Assembly (NCBI GenBank): GCA_963813525.1
Contig: CAWEZI010000005.1
Coordinates: 2,294,001-2,358,000 of the forward strand
DNA from: Bog-756 sp963813525
GTDB taxonomy: Bacteria; Actinomycetota; Acidimicrobiia; Acidimicrobiales; RAAP-2
Direction of reading: 5' to 3'
DNA: 64,000 nt
Part shown: positions 32,356 through 40,562 of the stretch, one piece after another
Numbering within the stretch: the first letter of the stretch is position 1
Layout of the letters: the number at the start of each line of letters is the position of its first letter
Position numbers and translations under genes: made by a program
The notes under the pieces: generated by a model
The model's input: the letters and a program-made list of their open reading frames with translations, nothing else
What the model was told of the DNA's origin: nothing
Databases searched by the model: none

Positions 32356-33135
32356 ATGGAACTGCGACTGGACGGCAAGACGGCACTGGTGACCGGCGGG
32401 TCCCGGGGTATCGGGCAGGCCATCGCCCTGGCCCTGGCGTCATCGGGGGCGTCGGTGATGATCGCCTCGCGCAAGGCGGAGGGGCTCATGGCCTCGGCTG
32501 CCACCATCGATGCGGCCAAAGGCGGGCGGTCCGGCGAGGTGGACTGGCGGGTGGCCAACGCCGGCGATCCGGAGCAGGCCCGAGCCTGCGTCGAGGCCAC
32601 TGTCGAACGCTTCGGATCAGTGGACATCCTGGTCAACAATGCGGTGACCAACCCCTACTACGGGCCCATCATCGATATCGACACGGCCCGGGCCGACAAG
32701 ACGGTCACGGTCAACCAGACCGGCTACCTGGCCTGGGTGCAGGCGGCCTGGCGGGCCGGCATGTCCGCCCACGGGGGCGTGGTGCTCAATCTGGCCTCCA
32801 TCGGCGGACTCACCGTCGAAGGGGGCATCGGCTGGTACAACGTGACCAAGGCGGCCGTCATCCATCTGACCAGCCAGCTGGCCGGTGAGCTCGGGCCCCT
32901 GGTCCGGGTCAACGCCCTGGCCCCCGGGCTGGTCAAGACCGATTTCGCCCGCGCCCTGTGGGAACCGGGGGAGAAGGCCATCGCCAGCCGTCTCCCCCTG
33001 CGTCGCCTGGGCCTGCCCACCGACGTGGCCAACGCCGCCCTGTTCCTCTGCTCGGACGCGGCGTCGTGGATCACCGGCCACACCCTGGTGGTGGACGGCG
33101 GGGCGCTGTGCATGCCCGGCGGCGGGCTGTCCTGA
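32356..33135 (+). CDS. Short-chain dehydrogenase/reductase (SDR)
   Basis: A 259-residue classical SDR using NAD(P). It has the cofactor motif TGGSRGIG (about 14-21), the NNAV motif (usually NNAG), the catalytic Ser in LNLASIGG, and YNVTK containing the Tyr and Lys. The C-terminus WITGHTLVVDGG is typical of FabG-like enzymes. The substrate cannot be assigned; proximity to men genes may be incidental. The frame is open further upstream, but family alignment begins at MELRLDGKTALVTGG. It is convergent with menE, with a CAGGCGCCTG palindrome (33138-33147) just after the stop. Confidence 0.92.
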   Translation: MELRLDGKTALVTGGSRGIGQAIALALASSGASVMIASRKAEGLMASAATIDAAKGGRSGEVDWRVANAGDPEQARACVEATVERFGSVDILVNNAVTNPYYGPIIDIDTARADKTVTVNQTGYLAWVQAAWRAGMSAHGGVVLNLASIGGLTVEGGIGWYNVTKAAVIHLTSQLAGELGPLVRVNALAPGLVKTDFARALWEPGEKAIASRLPLRRLGLPTDVANAALFLCSDAASWITGHTLVVDGGALCMPGGGLS

Positions 33136-33174
33136 GACAGGCGCCTGGCCGGTCGACGGGGACAGGGGGGGCAA

Positions 33175-34302
33175 TCAGGCCAGCTCGGACCGGCGGATCT
33201 TGCCGGTGGCCGTGCGGGGCAGCGAGGACACCAGCTCCAGCTCACGGGGGGCGGCCCACCGTCCCAACCGGGCACCTACGTGTTCACGGAGGTCGGCCAG
33301 CAAGGGAGGCGACCCGCCGGCCACCGGTACCACCCAGGCCACCACCCGTTCGCCCCAGTCGGGGTCGGCCCGTTTCCACACCGCCACCTGGTCGACGTCG
33401 GGGTGGGTGACCAGTGCCTCTTCGACCGGGGCCGGCCACACCTTCTCCCCCCCGGTGACGATGACCTCGGCCATGCGGCCGAACACGGTGAGCGTCCCGC
33501 TCGGGTCGATCCGCCCGGCGTCCCCGGTGGGCAGCCAACCCCCGGGCAAGGTGGGGTCGTCCCCGTCCCGGTAGCCGCGCGCCAGCATGGGGCCGCGCAC
33601 CAGAATCTCGTCCACGGCCCCGAGGGTGCCGTCACCGGTCCGCAGCTCGACGCCGTCGAGGGGCACCCCGTCGTAGACGATCCCCGATCCGGTCTCGGTC
33701 ATCCCGTAGGTGGCGACCACATTGGACGGGAGACCCCCCGGCGGGGCCGATCCTCCCAGGAGCACCCGGCGGTAGCCGGAGACATCGGTGCGCCGGAGGG
33801 CGGTGGCCACCAGCGACACCAGCGTCGCCCCCTCGGTGCCCATGCGTTCCACCTCGGTGGGGTCGAACCGTTCGCATACCGTGAGGGGGGTGCCGGTGAG
33901 GAGGGCCCGGGTGACCACCGACAACCCGCCGATGTGGGCCAGGGGCAGACAGGCCACCCACCGGTCGGCAGCAGGGTCGACCGACAGACGGTCCGAGGTG
34001 GACAGCGCCGAGGCGGCCACGGCGGCGTGGGTGAGGACGACCCCTTTGGGTTGGCCGGTGGTACCGCTGGTGGGCACGACCAGAGCATCGCCCGGCTCGA
34101 CCGACCGGCCCGCCGGTCGACGGTGGCTCCCCTCGGCGTCGACCACCCTCCCCGGCCGAAGGCTGGCCATCAGGGCGCCGACAGCCGGAGGAGGAAGCCG
34201 CCGGTCGAGCGGGAGGACGGCGTGGCCGGCCTCCCAGGCGGTGACCAGGGCATCCACGAAGGCGGGGCCGGCCGGCAGGTCGAGAGCTACCAACTCCGGC
34301 AT
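33175..34302 (-). CDS. menE: o-Succinylbenzoate-CoA ligase (MenE-like AMP-binding enzyme)
   Basis: MenE activates o-succinylbenzoate with ATP and CoA in menaquinone synthesis. The 375-residue ANL-family enzyme has the P-loop-like TSGTTGQPKGV, CLPLAHIGGL, ATYGMTETGSG, TGDAGRIDPSGTLTVFGR and the C-terminal catalytic Lys in TATGKIRRSEL. It is short for the family because the N-terminal domain is reduced, as in other actinobacterial MenE proteins. Assignment to MenE depends on the neighbouring menB, menA, menH and menD. It is divergent from menB with 51 bp between; TAGGCT lies 6 bases before its ATG. Confidence 0.88.
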   Translation of the reverse strand: MPELVALDLPAGPAFVDALVTAWEAGHAVLPLDRRLPPPAVGALMASLRPGRVVDAEGSHRRPAGRSVEPGDALVVPTSGTTGQPKGVVLTHAAVAASALSTSDRLSVDPAADRWVACLPLAHIGGLSVVTRALLTGTPLTVCERFDPTEVERMGTEGATLVSLVATALRRTDVSGYRRVLLGGSAPPGGLPSNVVATYGMTETGSGIVYDGVPLDGVELRTGDGTLGAVDEILVRGPMLARGYRDGDDPTLPGGWLPTGDAGRIDPSGTLTVFGRMAEVIVTGGEKVWPAPVEEALVTHPDVDQVAVWKRADPDWGERVVAWVVPVAGGSPPLLADLREHVGARLGRWAAPRELELVSSLPRTATGKIRRSELA

Positions 34303-34308
34303 GGCGGT

Positions 34309-34314
34309 AGCCTA
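34309..34314 (-). promoter_or_regulatory. -10 element, leaderless menE
   Basis: TAGGCT on the - strand is followed after 6 bases by the menE ATG (34302), with no SD. Confidence 0.45.
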
Positions 34315-34342
34315 GCGACCGTACGAGTATTGACTCTAGGAG

Positions 34343-34348
34343 TAGATG
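34343..34348 (+). promoter_or_regulatory. -10 candidate of menB
   Basis: TAGATG lies 5 bases ahead of the menB ATG (34354). It departs from TANNNT at the last base. AGGAG (34339-34343) overlaps it but is 10 bases from the ATG, so a leadered transcript is also possible. Confidence 0.3.
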
Positions 34349-34353
34349 GTCGA

Positions 34354-35283
34354 ATGGTTGCAGCGGAGGGAACCGAGACGGCAGCCGGGGGCGCTGGGAC
34401 CACGGTGGTGGGCCCGCCGGTCGATCCGGTCGAGCGGTTCCGGGGAGCGCCCGCCCCCGACTGGCAGAGCCGGGGCGACTACCGGGACATCCGCATGGAG
34501 GTGGCCGAAGGGATGGCCAAGCTGACCATCGCCCGGCCCGAGGTGCGCAACGCCTTCCGTCCCCAGACCCTGTTCGAGCTGGCCGACGCCTTCACCCGGG
34601 CCCGCGACGACCCCTCGGTGGGGGCTGTCATCCTGACCGGCGAGGGGCCCGACGCCTTCTGCTCGGGCGGTGATCAGAAGATCAGGGGAGACGACGGCTA
34701 CATGGGGGACGATGACGTGGCCCGCCAGGGGATCGGTCGGCTCAACGTCCTCGACCTCCAGATCCAGATCCGACGGATGCCCAAGCCGGTGGTGGCCATG
34801 GTGGCCGGGTACGCCATCGGGGGCGGCCACATCCTCCATCTGGTCTGTGACCTGACCATCGCCGCCGACAACGCCCGGTTCGGCCAGACCGGGCCGAAGG
34901 TGGGCAGTTTCGACGGTGGTTACGGGGCCAGCCTGCTGGCCCGGACCATCGGGCTCAAGCGGGCCAAGGAGGTGTGGTTCCTCTGTCGCCAGTACGACGC
35001 GGCCACCGCTCTCCAGTGGGGACTGGTCAACACGGTGGTCCCGCTGGCCGACCTGGAGGCGGAGACAGTGGCGTGGTGCCGGCAGATGCTCTCGCTGTCG
35101 CCGATGGCCCTGCGGATGCTCAAAGGAGGATTGCATGCGGCCGACGACGGGTTGGCCGGTCTCCAGCAGTTCGCCGGTGATGCCACCATGCTGTTCTATA
35201 TGAGCGACGAGGCGCAGGAAGGCAGGAACGCCTTCCAAGAGCACCGACCCCCGGATTTCGGTCGCTTCCCCCACCGTCCGTGA
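34354..35283 (+). CDS. menB: 1,4-Dihydroxy-2-naphthoyl-CoA synthase MenB
   Basis: MenB is a crotonase-fold enzyme that closes the naphthoquinone ring of o-succinylbenzoyl-CoA. The 309 residues include ARPEVRNAFRPQT, FCSGGDQKIRG, the oxyanion-hole stretch VAGYAIGGGHILHLVCDLTIAADNARFGQ, and the MenB-specific QTGPKVGSFDGGYGA. The C-terminal YMSDEAQEGRNAFQEHRPPDF is also family-typical. An extra ~50-residue Ala/Gly/Pro-rich N-terminus precedes the domain. menA follows after 25 bp on the same strand. Confidence 0.95.
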   Translation: MVAAEGTETAAGGAGTTVVGPPVDPVERFRGAPAPDWQSRGDYRDIRMEVAEGMAKLTIARPEVRNAFRPQTLFELADAFTRARDDPSVGAVILTGEGPDAFCSGGDQKIRGDDGYMGDDDVARQGIGRLNVLDLQIQIRRMPKPVVAMVAGYAIGGGHILHLVCDLTIAADNARFGQTGPKVGSFDGGYGASLLARTIGLKRAKEVWFLCRQYDAATALQWGLVNTVVPLADLEAETVAWCRQMLSLSPMALRMLKGGLHAADDGLAGLQQFAGDATMLFYMSDEAQEGRNAFQEHRPPDFGRFPHRP

Positions 35284-35308
35284 CCGTCCCGACGGTCCGG
35301 CCACGGCC

Positions 35309-36277
35309 GTGACGAGGAACAGCCCGGCCACGGCCGACCCCCCCGGCCCGGTCATGCGTTGGGTGGTGGGGGCCCGGCCCCGGACCCTGCCGGCCGCCCT
35401 GGTGCCGGTGGTGGTGGGGACGGCGGCCGCCCATCCGTGGGCCGGGGCCCCGGTGGTCGGCGGTCCCCGCATACCGAGCGGCTGGTGCGCCCTCGGAGCC
35501 CTGGTGGTGGCCCTGGCCATCCAGGTGGGCACCAACTACGCCAACGACTACTCCGACGGCATCCGGGGGACCGACGAGAGTCGGGTGGGCCCTCTCCGTC
35601 TGGTGGGATCGGGGCTGGTCTCGCCGTCGGCCGTCAAGGCGGCAGCGGTCATCGCCATGGCGGTGGCCGCCGTGGTCGGGCTCGGGCTGGCCTGGGCCAC
35701 TTCATGGTGGGTCCTGCCGGTGGGCGCCGCCTGCCTGGCCGCCGGCTGGTTCTACACCGGCGGTCCCCGTCCCTACGGCTACGTCGGCTTGGGCGAGGCG
35801 TTCGTCTTCGTCTTCTTCGGGCTGGTGGCCACGGTCGGGACCTTCTACGTGCAGACCCTGCGGTGGAACAGTCTCATTGTGTGGCTGGCCGCCGCCCTGG
35901 TCGGCCTTTTGGCCACGGCCCTGCTGCTGGCCAACAACCTGCGGGACATCGCCACCGACGGCCCGACCGGCAAGCTGACCCTGGTCGTGCGGATCGGCCG
36001 CCGGGCCGGGGGGCACCTCTATGTGTTCTGTGTGGTCACGCCGTTCATCGCCGCCACCTTGTGGGCTCTGGGCTCGTTCGCCACGGTGGGCGATCCGTGG
36101 CGAGCCGCCGCCGCCCTCCTCCCCCTGCTGGCCGTACCCCTGGTGGTCCCCCCGGTGAGGACGGTGCTCAGCGACGCCGCCGGTCGCGCCCTGCTCCCCG
36201 TGCTGGCCCAGACCGGTCGCCTCCAACTGGTCTTCGGCGTGCTGCTGGCCGGGTCGCTCTGGCTGTGGATCCGTTGA
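35309..36277 (+). CDS. menA: 1,4-Dihydroxy-2-naphthoate polyprenyltransferase MenA
   Basis: MenA is an integral membrane UbiA-family prenyltransferase that attaches the isoprenoid tail to DHNA. The 322 residues contain about eight to nine hydrophobic helices, the first Asp-rich motif in NYANDYSDGIRGTD, WFYTGGPRPYGYVGLGE and the second motif in NNLRDIATDGPTGK. Length and topology fit. The GTG start at 35309 lies 25 bp after menB and probably shares its transcript. It is convergent with menH. Confidence 0.95.
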   Translation: MTRNSPATADPPGPVMRWVVGARPRTLPAALVPVVVGTAAAHPWAGAPVVGGPRIPSGWCALGALVVALAIQVGTNYANDYSDGIRGTDESRVGPLRLVGSGLVSPSAVKAAAVIAMAVAAVVGLGLAWATSWWVLPVGAACLAAGWFYTGGPRPYGYVGLGEAFVFVFFGLVATVGTFYVQTLRWNSLIVWLAAALVGLLATALLLANNLRDIATDGPTGKLTLVVRIGRRAGGHLYVFCVVTPFIAATLWALGSFATVGDPWRAAAALLPLLAVPLVVPPVRTVLSDAAGRALLPVLAQTGRLQLVFGVLLAGSLWLWIR

Positions 36278-36310
36278 ACGCCGCTCAGTTGTCGGTGGCT
36301 CAGTTTTCGG

Positions 36311-36327
36311 CGGCTCAGTCTGAGCCG
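36311..36327. terminator. Inverted repeat between menA and menH
   Basis: CGGCTCAG (36311-36318) and CTGAGCCG (36320-36327) form a perfect inverted repeat across the menH stop, in a spacer with three GCTCAGT copies (from 36285, 36301 and 36313). It could terminate transcription on either strand. Confidence 0.45.
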
Positions 36328-37142
36328 ACCCGGCCGGCCAGCCACCGCACCCGGTCGGCGATGTCCCCGGGCTGCTGCAGGTGCGGGGCGTGACCGGTAC
36401 CGGGCACCACCTGATGGGTGGCGTTGGACCCGATGGAAGCGGCCAGTCGGCGACCGAGCTCGGTGAACTTGCCGTCGTCGGCCCCCGAGATGATGAGCAC
36501 GGGAAAGGAAAGGGACGACAGCTCCTCCCACGACGGACGTTGGGTGCCGGCCCCGGCCAGGCGCAGGCTGGAGGCCAGCCCGCCCCCCGTGTTGGTGCAC
36601 CGCTCCTCGAATCCGTCGGCCTCGGGGGGGATGCCGGCGAAAAGGGGTCCCGCCAGCCACCGCCGGAGGAAGGTGGGCACCGGCAGGCCGGCCTGGCCGT
36701 CGGGGGGATCCAGCTGGTCAGCCAAGGCAGCATCGGTTCGTCGCCGGTCGAGGCGCTGGTCGGCGTCCTCGATCCCCGCCGTGCCCGAGATGAGCACCAG
36801 CCCGGCCGTCAGGTCGGGTCGGGCCAGAGCCAGTTCGAGACAGAAGCGCGCCCCCATCGAGTACCCGACGTAGACAGCCCGTCGACCGGCTTCCCCGATG
36901 AGCAGGGCTCCGTCAGGGAGGCCGGCCCGGACCGAGGAGGAGTGACCGTGACCGGGCAGGTCGACCCGCACGATCCGGTGGTCGGCGGCCAGATGGTGGT
37001 CCATTCCACCCCATACCCGCCCGGTCTGAGTGAAGCCGTGGGCCAACACGATCCGGCCCGGGCCGTCCCCGGTGTCCTCGGCGTGCAGGTGGACCTCAGC
37101 CTGCGGGTTCGGAACGGGGTCGGAGAGAGGGGCGGATGACAT
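36315..37142 (-). CDS. menH: MenH-type alpha/beta hydrolase (SHCHC synthase)
   Basis: A 275-residue alpha/beta hydrolase with VLAHGFTQTGRVWGG, DLPGHGHSS, the nucleophile elbow GYSMGARFCLE, a charge-relay Asp region ISGADDGKF, and the catalytic His in GTGHAPHLQQP. In menaquinone synthesis MenH removes pyruvate from the MenD product to give SHCHC. Position between menA and menD supports this role; the fold alone would not. It is divergent from menD with 21 bp between the two starts, so the promoters must overlap. Confidence 0.88.
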   Translation of the reverse strand: MSSAPLSDPVPNPQAEVHLHAEDTGDGPGRIVLAHGFTQTGRVWGGMDHHLAADHRIVRVDLPGHGHSSSVRAGLPDGALLIGEAGRRAVYVGYSMGARFCLELALARPDLTAGLVLISGTAGIEDADQRLDRRRTDAALADQLDPPDGQAGLPVPTFLRRWLAGPLFAGIPPEADGFEERCTNTGGGLASSLRLAGAGTQRPSWEELSSLSFPVLIISGADDGKFTELGRRLAASIGSNATHQVVPGTGHAPHLQQPGDIADRVRWLAGRVGSD

Positions 37143-37163
37143 GAGAGCGGATCACACCGGGGG

Positions 37164-39005
37164 GTGCCGGTGAGCGTACCGACCGGGGTCAGCCCGGCCG
37201 ACAACCAGGCCGCCTTCGCCGCCACCCTGGTCGACGAATGGGTGCGGGGCGGCGTGACCCACGCCGTGGTGTGCCCGGGATCCCGCTCCACCCCTCTGGT
37301 CAGGGCGCTGGCCTCGCACGGGGCCATGGCCATCCATGTCCGGCTGGACGAGCGCTCGGCCGGGTTCACCGCCCTGGGCATCGGTCGGGCAACGGGCCGG
37401 CCGGCACTGGTGGTCACGACCAGCGGGACAGCGGCGGCCGAACTGCACGCCTCGGTGGTCGAGGCCGATCTCTCGGGCGTTCCGCTCATCGCCTGTACCG
37501 CTGACCGACCGCCCGAGCGGCGCGACGTCGGCGCCCCCCAGACCATCGACCAGTGGCATCTGTTCGGGCCATCGCCTCGGTGGTTCGCCGACCCGGGGGT
37601 GCCCGATCCCGCCGCTCGGTCCTCGTGGCGCTCGCTGGCGGCCCGGGCGGTGGCCGAGGCTGTGTCGGGCCCCCGCGGTCCGGGTCCCGTCCACCTCAAC
37701 CTGCCCTTCCGGGAGCCTCTTCTCGGCGATCCGGCTTCCGGTGGCGGCATCGTCCCCGGTCGGGCCGGGGATGCGCCCTGGCACCGAGTGGAAAGGGCGG
37801 GGGGCCTCCCGGACCCCGCTGCCCTCGACCGGCTGGTGGGGGCCGGGCTGGCCCACCCGGGGCGGCGGGGGCTGATCAGCGCCGGTGCCGGTTGTGGCGA
37901 TCCGGCCGCCGTGGTGGCCCTGGGGTCGGTGTTGGGCTGGCCGGTTCTGGCCGAGCCGCGTGCAGGCCTGCGATTTCCGGATCCGGGAGTGGTGGCCGCT
38001 GCCGACGGCATCGTGCGCGCCACTGGTTTCGCCCAGGCCCACTGGCCCGAAGTCGTCCTCCGCCTGGGCGAACGGTGGGCGTCCTCGGCGGTCGAGTCCT
38101 TCCTGTCCACCGCCGTCCAGCGGGGTACCACCGACATCGCCGTCGATCGGTGGGGGAGATGGCGGGACCCCGACAACGCCGCCGCCCATGTGGTCCCGGC
38201 CGACCCCGGACTCTTCTGCCGGGAGCTCACCGCTCTGCTGGCCGGGAGCGGAGCGGCCGGTCAAGGACCACCCCTTCCCGACTGGTCGGCGTCCTGGGCT
38301 TCGGCCGAAGCCCGGGCCCAGGGGGTCATCCGGTCGATGTGCGGTGCGGACCGATCCGACCCCGGGCTGACCGAGCCCGCTCTGGCTCACCGGCTCTTTG
38401 CCCGGATGCCGGCCGAGGGCACCCTGGTGGTCTCCTCCTCGATGCCCGTCCGTGACGTCGAAGCGTTCGCCGCCCCTCGACCCGGACCGCCTCGGGTGGT
38501 GGCCAACCGGGGGGCCAACGGCATCGACGGGGTCGTCTCCACGGCCCTCGGGGTGGCTCGCGCCTCTGCCGGCCCCACCGTCGCTCTGGTCGGGGATCTG
38601 GCCTTCCTTCACGACGTGTCGGCCCTGGTCCAGGGGAGAACCGCCCCGCCCCTGGTGGTGGTGGTGGCCGACAACCGGGGCGGGGGGATCTTCTCCTTCC
38701 TGGAGGCGTCGGCCGTCTTGGACGGAGCCTCCTTCGAGGCCTACTTCGCCACCCCCCAGGACAGTGATGTGGCCGCCGTGGCCCAGGGATTCGGCTGGAC
38801 GGTCGACGATCTGGGCGAGGGGGCGACCTCCTTCGAGGAGGTGCTCGACGCCCGTATGGAGGCGGGCCGGGCCTCGGTGATCCGGGTGCGGGTTCCCGGT
38901 CGGGAGGAGAACGTGGCCGTCCACGCCCGTATCAATGCAGCCATCGCCGAGGCCGTCGAGGGCCGGGCGGTGGCGTCCGCGGGTCAGCAGGGCCGCGGAT
39001 CGTAA
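37164..39005 (+). CDS. menD: SEPHCHC synthase MenD
   Basis: MenD is the thiamine-diphosphate enzyme condensing 2-oxoglutarate with isochorismate. The 613 residues include VVCPGSRSTPL, the catalytic-Glu region LDERSAGFTALG, VTTSGTAAAELH, CTADRPPERRDVGAPQTIDQ, and the ThDP-binding C-terminal domain with NRGANGIDGVVSTALG, LVGDLAFLHD and the VVVVADNRGGGIFSFL stretch. Length is slightly above the usual ~560 because of small Ala/Gly insertions. GTG 37164 or GTG 37170 may start. Its 3' end overlaps the convergent LCP gene by 22 bp. Confidence 0.95.
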   Translation: MPVSVPTGVSPADNQAAFAATLVDEWVRGGVTHAVVCPGSRSTPLVRALASHGAMAIHVRLDERSAGFTALGIGRATGRPALVVTTSGTAAAELHASVVEADLSGVPLIACTADRPPERRDVGAPQTIDQWHLFGPSPRWFADPGVPDPAARSSWRSLAARAVAEAVSGPRGPGPVHLNLPFREPLLGDPASGGGIVPGRAGDAPWHRVERAGGLPDPAALDRLVGAGLAHPGRRGLISAGAGCGDPAAVVALGSVLGWPVLAEPRAGLRFPDPGVVAAADGIVRATGFAQAHWPEVVLRLGERWASSAVESFLSTAVQRGTTDIAVDRWGRWRDPDNAAAHVVPADPGLFCRELTALLAGSGAAGQGPPLPDWSASWASAEARAQGVIRSMCGADRSDPGLTEPALAHRLFARMPAEGTLVVSSSMPVRDVEAFAAPRPGPPRVVANRGANGIDGVVSTALGVARASAGPTVALVGDLAFLHDVSALVQGRTAPPLVVVVADNRGGGIFSFLEASAVLDGASFEAYFATPQDSDVAAVAQGFGWTVDDLGEGATSFEEVLDARMEAGRASVIRVRVPGREENVAVHARINAAIAEAVEGRAVASAGQQGRGS

Positions 39006-40276
39006 GGGGGGATCGGGGTCGGCGCCACCGACGAGGTCAGCGTCACCCGGGCACCGCCCGGGGAGGCGGCCTGGTCGACCGCACCCGTGGTGGCCGTGGT
39101 GGTGGCGAAGGGGAGCTGGAGGGGGTTGCCGTAGGCGTCGAGCGGCGGCGTGGTCACCGTGCCCACCGCTCCGCCCAGGAACTGGCTGATCATCTGGGCG
39201 GCCTCCTCCGGCTCGACGACCTCGACGTCACCGGCCCCATCGGTTTCGGCGCCGGTGGTGGGCAACGTATAGGACTGCAGCTGGGATCCGGAGAAGGCGT
39301 GGTACCGCTCGGCCAGGGCGAACAGATCATCGGCGCTGAGCCCGTTGTCCTTGCTGAAGTCGTGGGTCAGCGAGTCGAAGAGGGAGTTCAACGTGAGTGG
39401 GTTATAGGTCGATTTGGCTTTGTCGAGGACCGCCTCGATGATCAGGTTCTGACGTTCGATGCGACCGATGTCCGACGTGGGGTCCGAGTTCCATTGGCCC
39501 TCTTGGTAGTACTGGAAGTACCGCGACCGGGACAGGGCCAGGGCCGTTTCACCGTCCAGCACCTGGCATCCGGTGGTCGGGATGTTCAACCCGGCGTTGT
39601 TGTAGCAGACCCCGGTCGAGCAGTCCTGGTCCCGCACCGGATAAGGGACGTACATGGAGATGCCGCCGAGGGCGTTGACCGCGTCCTCCACCCCGAAGAA
39701 GCCGATGACGATGTAGTGGCTGATGGGGATGCCGAAGCTGCTCTCGATGGTCTGGATCAGGGCGTTGGGCCCGCCGCCGAAGGCGGCGTTGATCTTGTTG
39801 GGCCCGGCCAGCGGGTTGCTGGACGCCATGCCCGACACCGTGACGTAGGTGTCCCGCGGGATGGAGAGGGAGGTGGCCGTGCCGGCAGCCGGGTCCACCC
39901 TCACGATCTTGATGGTGTCGCTCCGCTGACCGGCGGCGTCGGTGGGGCTACCGAACTGCTTGGCTTCGGCCGCCGTTTCGCCCGACCGGCTGTCGGAGCC
40001 GATGATGAGGACGTTGTAGGGCTGGCCACTGGCGGCGGCCACGCAGGCGGTGCAGGGACTGGACGAGACCTTGCTCCACTGGTAGCGGAAGTACCCGTAC
40101 CCGCCGGCCACCAGCACGAGCAGAACCACCACCAGCACCACGGCCACCCGCAGGATGCGTTCGGCTGGCCGCCGCCGCCGGTGGGTGGCCTTGCGACGTT
40201 CCCGCCGCGACGGCACGGCCACCTGGCCCCCCAGGATGGGTCCGGGGAACTCGGCCTCAGAACCTCTTCTGCTCAC
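38984..40276 (-). CDS. LytR-CpsA-Psr (LCP) family cell-wall ligase
   Basis: LCP enzymes attach polyprenyl-linked glycopolymers such as arabinogalactan or teichoic acids to peptidoglycan. The 430-residue protein has a basic cytoplasmic tail, one membrane helix (about 41-60), then the extracellular LCP domain: VLIIGSDSRSG, RSDTIKIVRVDPAAG, SLSIPRDTYV, NKINAAF.GG, and LDGETALALSRSRY with its conserved Arg residues. Several Cys occur in the extracellular part (SPCTAC, DCSTGVC, TTGCQV). A Thr/Ala/Pro-rich tail ends the protein. The GTG at 40276 is preferred; the open frame continues to 40465 without motif support. Confidence 0.88.
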   Translation of the reverse strand: MSRRGSEAEFPGPILGGQVAVPSRRERRKATHRRRRPAERILRVAVVLVVVLLVLVAGGYGYFRYQWSKVSSSPCTACVAAASGQPYNVLIIGSDSRSGETAAEAKQFGSPTDAAGQRSDTIKIVRVDPAAGTATSLSIPRDTYVTVSGMASSNPLAGPNKINAAFGGGPNALIQTIESSFGIPISHYIVIGFFGVEDAVNALGGISMYVPYPVRDQDCSTGVCYNNAGLNIPTTGCQVLDGETALALSRSRYFQYYQEGQWNSDPTSDIGRIERQNLIIEAVLDKAKSTYNPLTLNSLFDSLTHDFSKDNGLSADDLFALAERYHAFSGSQLQSYTLPTTGAETDGAGDVEVVEPEEAAQMISQFLGGAVGTVTTPPLDAYGNPLQLPFATTTATTGAVDQAASPGGARVTLTSSVAPTPIPPYDPRPC

Positions 40277-40481
40277 TCGGGACGGAGAGGTCCGTGAGTG
40301 CCCGGTCGGTTGTCCCGAGGAGCGGCCGGAGGGCCGGGAGCCTGGGGGTGTCGATGGATCCGTGGGTGGCAAGGTGGGGGCAGGACGCTGGCATGGTCGG
40401 CCCGAGGCGGTCGCCGATGGACCGGCTCGGGCTGGTCGAGGGGCTCTGCCAGTTTCGCGCGGCACCTGCGTCCAGTGGTGG

Positions 40482-40562
40482 CACCCTGCATCCCTCGACG
40501 GGCGGGCTCACCCTGCATCCCTCGACGGGCGGGCTCACCCTGCATCCCTCGACGGGCGCGCT
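40482..40562 (+). repeat. Three tandem copies of a 27-bp unit
   Basis: The unit begins CACCCTGCATCCCTCGACGG and is present at 40482-40508, 40509-40535 and 40536-40562, the third with one substitution (GGGCGG to GGGCGC). The array lies between the LCP start and the carotenoid oxygenase stop and ends on the first base of that stop codon. Since 27 is a multiple of three, the frame is kept, but I see no gene using it. Confidence 0.9.

Noticed and set aside
34330..34358. TTGACT as -35 of menB
   Set aside because: At a 17-bp spacing the -10 would fall on the start codon itself (AATGGT), and the TAGATG candidate is only 7 bp away, too close.
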